DNA from: CAVSWN01 sp046728115
GTDB lineage: Bacteria; Acidobacteriota; Vicinamibacteria; Vicinamibacterales; CAVVIG01
Assembly (NCBI GenBank): GCA_046728115.1
Contig: JBKPDW010000356.1
Location: forward strand, 1-27,470
DNA: 27,470 bases
Reading direction: 5' to 3'
The translations under genes were made by a program, and so were the position numbers. Position 1 is the first letter of the stretch, and each line of letters begins with the position of its first letter. This document shows positions 21,944 to 27,470 of the stretch, piece after piece. The notes under the pieces are model-generated. The model saw only the letters and a list, made by a program, of their open reading frames with translations, was not told the origin of the DNA and did no database searches.

Positions 21944-23200
21944 CTACGGCAACCTGGCGACCCGAGCTCCCAATCCGTGCAATCGTTCGACCAGACGCGC
22001 GTAGCCGCGTTCGACCATCTCGAGCGGCGCCAGCCGACTCTGTCCATCTGCCGCCAGTGCGGCGGCGATCAGCGCCATCCCTGATCGCAGATCACGGCTG
22101 TCGAGCGCGCGCCCGCGCAGCTTTCGCGGTCCGGTGACGATGATGCGATGCGGATCGCACAGGAACAAGTCGCCGCGCATTCCGCTCAGCTGCTCCAACG
22201 CAAAGAGGCGCAGTTCGTACATCCAGTCGTGCACGAGCGTCTGACCGTCGGCCTGCGTGGCGAGAACCGTGACAAGGCTGATCAGATCGCTCGGAAACCC
22301 CGGCCAGAGACCGGTCGTGATGCGTCCGGCTGCCTTCGGCTGCGAGGACTCGACCGTGAATGCCTCGCCGTCCATCGTGCACGCCACCTCCATCCTGGTG
22401 AGCACGGAGGCAACCACTTCCATGTCATCCGCCCGCGCGCCGCGGACGACCAGGTCGCTGCCGGTGACAGCTGCAACAACCGCCCAACTACCGGCCTCCA
22501 CATAGTCGCCCCACAGCCGATGCTGGGCTCCGACGAGTGCGCCGCCGCCTTCCACGCGAATCCTCGACGTGCCACCGCCTGTGACGCCGACGCCGATCTT
22601 CTGCAGGAACGCACACAACTCGGCCACGTGTGGCTCGCACGCTGCGTGCCGGATTTCAGTGACGCCCGGTGCGGCAGCCGCGGCGAGCAGCGCGGTTTCG
22701 GTGCCGGTGACCGACGCCTCGAACAGATAAATCGAAGCCGGTTGCAGGCCATCCGGCACCTCGAGCAGATGGCCCGACACCGCACTGACGCGGGCGCCCA
22801 TCGCCTCGAGCGCCTGCAGGTGTATGGCGATCGTTCGCCGCGCCGGAAAGTCCCCACCCGGCTGCGCAAGCACCGCGCGGCCACGCCGCGCGAGCAGCGG
22901 ACCGAGCAGCAGCACCGATCCGCGCAATCTCCCCACGAGGGCCGCGTCCGGCTCGTCCTTCTTCACATTCAGGCAGCGCACGCGAAGCGTGGAACTGCCG
23001 ATTCCTTCCACCTCGGCCCCGAGATCGAGCAGCAGCCGGGCCATGACCTCGACGTCGCCGATACGAGGAACGTTCTCGAGCACACACTCCTTTGTGGTGA
23101 GCAGACACGCGGCGAGAAGAGGCAACGCGGAGTTCTTGTTTCCTTCGACGTCGACCGATCCCGACAGACGCTGGCCGCCCTCAATCAGCAGAGTGGACAT
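21944..23200 (-). CDS. murA: UDP-N-acetylglucosamine 1-carboxyvinyltransferase, Cys-to-Asp variant
   Basis: MurA adds enolpyruvate from PEP to UDP-GlcNAc, the first committed step of peptidoglycan synthesis. The ATG at 23200 gives 418 residues, the normal length; the open frame continues upstream into murB without homology. The substrate motif GNKNSALPLL has Lys22 and Asn23 as in E. coli. The loop that normally reads PGGC reads QPGGDFPARRT, so Asp117 replaces the catalytic and fosfomycin-binding Cys115. Other conserved points are WGDYVEAGSW, WPGFPSDL and DLRSGMALIAAALAADG. Asp at this position occurs in active, naturally fosfomycin-resistant enzymes (for example mycobacteria and chlamydiae). 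The start overlaps the murB end by 20 bases, and this is the last gene of the operon. Confidence 0.95.
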   Translation of the reverse strand: MSTLLIEGGQRLSGSVDVEGNKNSALPLLAACLLTTKECVLENVPRIGDVEVMARLLLDLGAEVEGIGSSTLRVRCLNVKKDEPDAALVGRLRGSVLLLGPLLARRGRAVLAQPGGDFPARRTIAIHLQALEAMGARVSAVSGHLLEVPDGLQPASIYLFEASVTGTETALLAAAAAPGVTEIRHAACEPHVAELCAFLQKIGVGVTGGGTSRIRVEGGGALVGAQHRLWGDYVEAGSWAVVAAVTGSDLVVRGARADDMEVVASVLTRMEVACTMDGEAFTVESSQPKAAGRITTGLWPGFPSDLISLVTVLATQADGQTLVHDWMYELRLFALEQLSGMRGDLFLCDPHRIIVTGPRKLRGRALDSRDLRSGMALIAAALAADGQSRLAPLEMVERGYARLVERLHGLGARVARLP

Positions 23201-24134
23201 GAAATTCACCGAGATAGACGATTTCTTCCTCGAGCGTGACGCCAAAACGTTCGCGTACCGCCGTTGCGCAGCGCAGAATGAGTCGCCGGATGTCCTCCGC
23301 GGTCGCACTGCCGTCGTTGACGATGAAGTTGCCGTGCGTAGGTGAGACACGAGCGCCGCCAATGCTCGTGCCCTTCAGCCCTGCGCGATCGACCAGGGCG
23401 CCAGCCGAATACGGAATGCCATCGGGAACACGATCGCGGCCCGGCTGCGGGTTTTGAAAGATGCACCCTGCGCTCGGGGTGTCGAGCGGCTGCGTGCACT
23501 TCCGGAATGCCAGCGATGCGCGAGCGACAGCGCGAAGCGCCGCCGGATCGCCCGCCGCCACGTGAAAGGCCGCCGAGAGCAGCACTTCGCGAGTCTGCTG
23601 CAAGCGGCTGCGATCGTACTCGAACGCCATCGACGACGCCGGGACGTCGACCGTCGTCCCTTCGGGTGAAACCACGCGGACCTCGGACACCAGCTCACCG
23701 ATCATCCGGCCGCCAAAATGCGCGTTGCCGTGGATGGCGCCGCCCACCGTGCCTGGTGTGCCCGCCCAGGCTTCCAGTCCGGCGCGGCCACGATTGATGG
23801 TCCAACGCACCAGGCCGTTGACCGTCATCGCCGCATCCGCGCGGACGTGGCCGGCATCGATATCGCGCACCTCCCCGCACCGCGGCCGAATGACGAGCCC
23901 GCGCACGCCGGTGTCCGACACGAGCACGTTCGAGCCGCCGCCGAGCAACGTGACGGGAACGCCCAAAGCGCGGGCGATACCGAGCGCGTGCACGATCTCG
24001 TCGCTCGATCGCGTCTCGAGCAGCCACTCAGCGGGTCCACCGACGCGAAAGGTTGTGAGCGCAGCAAGCGGTACGTGCGACCGGACGCGGTCTCCGCCGA
24101 GCGCCTCGTTCAATGCCGCGACGAGGTCAGCCAC
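23181..24134 (-). CDS. murB: UDP-N-acetylenolpyruvylglucosamine reductase (MurB, type II) with Cys at the catalytic Ser site
   Basis: MurB reduces the MurA product to UDP-MurNAc using FAD and NADPH. The 317-residue protein shows the FAD-binding TTFRVGGPAEW and VTLLGGGSNVLVSD, GLEAWAGTPGTVGGAIHGNAHFG, the motif with FEYDRSRL, and the proton-donor region TPSAGCIFQNP. Here Cys224 stands where most enzymes have Ser (SAGS). GARVSPTHGNFIVN and the terminal Glu cluster (GVTLEEEIVYLG) complete the site. Cys in this place occurs in some lineages, and the residue should still donate a proton, so activity is likely. The gene overlaps pxpC by eight bases and murA by twenty. Confidence 0.95.
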   Translation of the reverse strand: MADLVAALNEALGGDRVRSHVPLAALTTFRVGGPAEWLLETRSSDEIVHALGIARALGVPVTLLGGGSNVLVSDTGVRGLVIRPRCGEVRDIDAGHVRADAAMTVNGLVRWTINRGRAGLEAWAGTPGTVGGAIHGNAHFGGRMIGELVSEVRVVSPEGTTVDVPASSMAFEYDRSRLQQTREVLLSAAFHVAAGDPAALRAVARASLAFRKCTQPLDTPSAGCIFQNPQPGRDRVPDGIPYSAGALVDRAGLKGTSIGGARVSPTHGNFIVNDGSATAEDIRRLILRCATAVRERFGVTLEEEIVYLGEFHVHSAD

Positions 24135-25074
24135 GGCCGTACGATTCCACGCCCATCAGAATCCGTTCCTGCCCGATCAGGGCAGCCATCGCCTCGCGGG
24201 GCGTGCATACCGAAAACCTGATTGTGTCTCCGGGACCCAACTGCCCCGCCACCGCCATGTCCGCCGTGATGACCGTGGCGATCTTCGGATATCCGCCGCT
24301 GGTTTGCCGGTCGGCCATCAGAAGAATGGGTTCGCCGGACGCCGGCACCTGCAGCGTCCCGAGTGGAGTCGCGTCCGACAGGATGTCCGCACCGCGAGCA
24401 TGCGTCAAAACCGGGCCCGTCAATCGAAATCCCATCCGGTTTGAATTCGGGGCAATCGCGTACGAGGCCGACTGAAGAACATCCAGTGCATCCGCGGAAA
24501 AATAATCCACCTGAGGTCCTGGCAACACGCGCACGATCGCTTCACCCCTGGGCGGCGGTACGACAGGCTGATCGGGCGACGGCGCGGGCCCTCGGTTGTT
24601 CGACGTGTTGCCGAGCGGCAGGCGATCGCCGGCTCTCAGCGAACGGCCATCGAGACCGCCCATCCGGCAGACGAGATGCGTGGCCCGGCTCCCGAGGGTC
24701 AGCGGCGTATCGATCCCGCCGCCAACGGCAAGGTAGGCGCGCGCGCCCTGCTTTCGCTCTCCAAACCGCAGGCGCGATCCCGATGGCACGAGAAAGGCCG
24801 CATTCCACGGGGCGGGTCGACCGTCGATCAGCACATCGAATTCGGCTCCCGCGACGGCCGCGAGCCGCTCGTCGGGCACTTCGAGCTCGGGTCCGACCAG
24901 CGTAATCTCGAGCGTCGCGGCATCGCGATCGTTTCCTACGAGCGCGTTCGCCAGGCGATGTGAGAAGGGATCCATGGGGCCAGCGACGGGCACCCCGCGC
25001 GCTTGCAGACCCCATCGCCCCAGGTCCTGGATCGTCGTCAGCATGCCGGGCTTGAGGACGAGTAGGTGTGGCAT
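24127..25074 (-). CDS. pxpC: 5-oxoprolinase subunit C (biotin-dependent carboxyltransferase/KipA family)
   Basis: The 315-residue protein has the family N-terminus (GMLTTIQDLGRWGLQARGVPVAGPMDPFSHRLANALVGN), the middle AYLAVGGGIDTPLTLGSRATH, and the C-terminal YAIAPNSNRMGFRLTGP, TPLGTLQVPASGEPILLMADRQTSGGYPKIATVI. PxpB, PxpC and PxpA together hydrolyse 5-oxoproline (pyroglutamate) to glutamate with ATP. It starts 13 bases after pxpB and overlaps murB by eight bases. The 7-base word array at 25084-25117 lies just upstream of its ATG. Confidence 0.93.
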   Translation of the reverse strand: MPHLLVLKPGMLTTIQDLGRWGLQARGVPVAGPMDPFSHRLANALVGNDRDAATLEITLVGPELEVPDERLAAVAGAEFDVLIDGRPAPWNAAFLVPSGSRLRFGERKQGARAYLAVGGGIDTPLTLGSRATHLVCRMGGLDGRSLRAGDRLPLGNTSNNRGPAPSPDQPVVPPPRGEAIVRVLPGPQVDYFSADALDVLQSASYAIAPNSNRMGFRLTGPVLTHARGADILSDATPLGTLQVPASGEPILLMADRQTSGGYPKIATVITADMAVAGQLGPGDTIRFSVCTPREAMAALIGQERILMGVESYGRG

Positions 25075-25083
25075 TGGAGAGTT

Positions 25084-25117
25084 GAGATTAGGGATTAGCG
25101 ATTGCGGATTGGGGATC
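25084..25117 (-). repeat. GATTAGG heptamer array at the pxpB-pxpC junction
   Basis: On the plus strand the sequence reads GATTAGG, GATTAGC, GATTGCG, GATTGGG and GATC in direct succession, a clean 7-base period. On the coding (minus) strand it encodes the last residues of PxpB and supplies its stop codon (TAA in AATCCCTAA). The words are the same as those upstream of tRNA-Ala. Confidence 0.85.
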
Positions 25118-25806
25118 AGTTGAAAAACGGCTCACGGTTCGATCGTATTCGTCGCGATCGATCACGTGGAACTGCACGGCATCGCCGGCTTTCATCAGGA
25201 ACGGCTGACTCCGTGCCGGATCGAAAGGTGCGATCGGCGTGCGCCCGATCAGCTGCCAGCCGCCGGGCGTTTCCGATGGGTAGATTCCTGTCTGCAATCC
25301 GGCAATCCCTACGGAACGGGCGGGTACGCGGACGCGCGGCACGGTATGACGTTTCATGGCAATGCGCGTGTCAACGGTACCCATGTATGCAAATCCCGGG
25401 ACGAAGCCGAGCATGAAAACGCGGTAGGTGACGGCCGTGTGCGCCCGAACGACCTCCGCCTCGGACAGCCCGGCAAACGCGGCCACGGACGCCAGGTCAG
25501 GTCCGAAGTCGCCGCCGTAGCACACGGGGACTCGTAGAGACACCTGTGTGGCGATTGACACGGAAACAGGGCGGGCGGCTTCCCTTCCGAGGACCTCGTA
25601 CAGCGCAAGCGCATTCGTGCGAAGCGGGTCGAAATACACGGCGACCGAGCTGTAGGTCGGCACCACGTCGCGCACGCCCGCCAGCGCAGCCGACTGGACG
25701 GCATCGGCCAGTGCAATCGCAGTGGCGTTCACCGCCGGATCGATGCGCGGTTCGAACTCGACGATCAGCGCCGAGTCGCCGGCCGGCACGATCCGAAATG
25801 CTGCCG

Positions 25807-25810
<4 letters not shown>
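25088..25810 (-). CDS. pxpB: 5-oxoprolinase subunit B (KipI-like)
   Basis: The 240-residue protein has FRIVPAGDSALIVEFE near the start, VVPTYSSVAVYFDP, then the cyclophilin-like domain with YRVFMLGFVPGFAYMG, VRVPARSVGIAGLQTGIYPSETPGGWQLIGRTP and MKAGDAVQFHVI. These are the hallmarks of PxpB/KipI. It is needed with PxpC and PxpA for ATP-driven opening of 5-oxoproline. The ATG at 25810 overlaps the mpl stop codon (ATGA); a longer open frame upstream lies in the mpl gene and is not used. The last dozen residues come from the word array. No pxpA gene is in the window. Confidence 0.93.
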
Positions 25811-27200
<1,390 letters not shown>

Positions 27201-27204
<4 letters not shown>

Positions 27205-27470
27205 TCGACCGCTGCCTCTTCGATGATGAGTCGCGGCCGCAGCCCCGCGATGACCCGGGCTCGAACACCGAAGGGCAAGGTCATCGCCGGACCCGTTGTG
27301 TGTCCCGACGGAAAGCCGAGGAGGACGGGACCCGGGAATTCCGAAAAGAGATCGCTCATCACGATCCTGGCGGTGACACCGGGCGAGCCGGGCTCGTCGC
27401 AGTGTGGCAGCTGGCCAATCACGACGGCAGAAGCGCCTCCGAGCAGGCCGCTCTGACGGAGCTGTGTAAC
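27201..27470 (-). CDS. ldcA: LD-carboxypeptidase, C-terminal part (window edge)
   Basis: The last 89 residues of an S66-family peptidase are visible: GGASAVVIGQLPHCDEP, GPVLLGFPSGHTTGPAMTLPFGV and a short tail. The GH in GFPSGHTTGPAMTLPFG is the position of the catalytic His in LdcA. LdcA removes the terminal D-Ala from the recycled tetrapeptide in the cytoplasm, producing the tripeptide that Mpl uses. The N-terminal nucleophile part lies outside the window. The stop codon overlaps the mpl start. Confidence 0.9.

Noticed and set aside
21849..22004. 51-codon frame with a strong GAGGAGG ribosome-binding site
   Set aside because: It runs antisense into the murA 3' end, has no recognisable product and no conserved-looking features; the purine run can occur by chance.
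19978..22047. Long minus-strand open frame of 689 codons opposite the TPR-secretin
   Set aside because: Arg-rich shadow frame; the plus-strand secretin has complete family motifs.

Overview
The window is a high-GC bacterial chromosome segment. Gene content and order point to the Acidobacteriota, probably the Vicinamibacteria: a receiver/zinc-ribbon response regulator, a PilMNOPQ block, a LolA plus TPR-secretin pair, and frequent leaderless-looking GTG starts. This placement is inferred from family resemblance and was not checked by a search.

Left part (1-8260, all minus strand). Reading from right to left this is pilM-pilN-pilO-pilP-pilQ, the inner-membrane alignment complex and secretin of a type IV pilus. 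It is followed closely by two small lipoproteins (one with an Ig-like and two PKD domains), a TPR protein and an M24 Xaa-Pro peptidase cut by the window edge. Most junctions overlap or nearly touch, so this looks like one long transcription unit.

Centre (8420-14103, plus strand). A near-consensus sigma70 promoter and a structured leader precede rplM-rpsI-rpsB-tsf-pyrH-frr, followed by a zinc-ribbon threonine synthase. Convergent to it is pfkA, a phosphofructokinase with the mixed Gly/Lys specificity signature. Most of the intergenic gaps here hold short-word tandem arrays with a 7-8 base period. Several of them are closed by an inverted copy that gives a strong hairpin.

Scar region (15277-18340). 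A tRNA-Ala(CGC) gene has a degraded tyrosine recombinase immediately at its 3' end, with two frameshifts and the catalytic half missing. Beyond it are an orphan secreted protein, degenerate sequence, and a tandem pair of receiver proteins. The upstream receiver has a C-terminal zinc ribbon. The downstream copy is truncated and carries Glu in place of the phospho-acceptor Asp. This is the accessory part of the window.

Right part. On plus, 18339-21798 holds a small helical protein, a Cys-rich protein, a catalytically dead rhodanese, LolA and a TPR-containing secretin lipoprotein. On minus, from the right edge, ldcA-mpl-pxpB-pxpC-murB-murA form a tightly overlapping operon. It combines murein recycling (LD-carboxypeptidase, Mpl ligase), 5-oxoproline opening (PxpBC) and the first committed steps of UDP-MurNAc synthesis (MurA, MurB). 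MurA has Asp in place of the fosfomycin-target Cys, and MurB has Cys in place of the usual catalytic Ser.

The observations most worth following are the word arrays, the recycling/oxoprolinase operon with its two altered catalytic residues, the integrase scar, the decayed receiver copy, and the recurring -10-like boxes directly before start codons that suggest leaderless transcripts.
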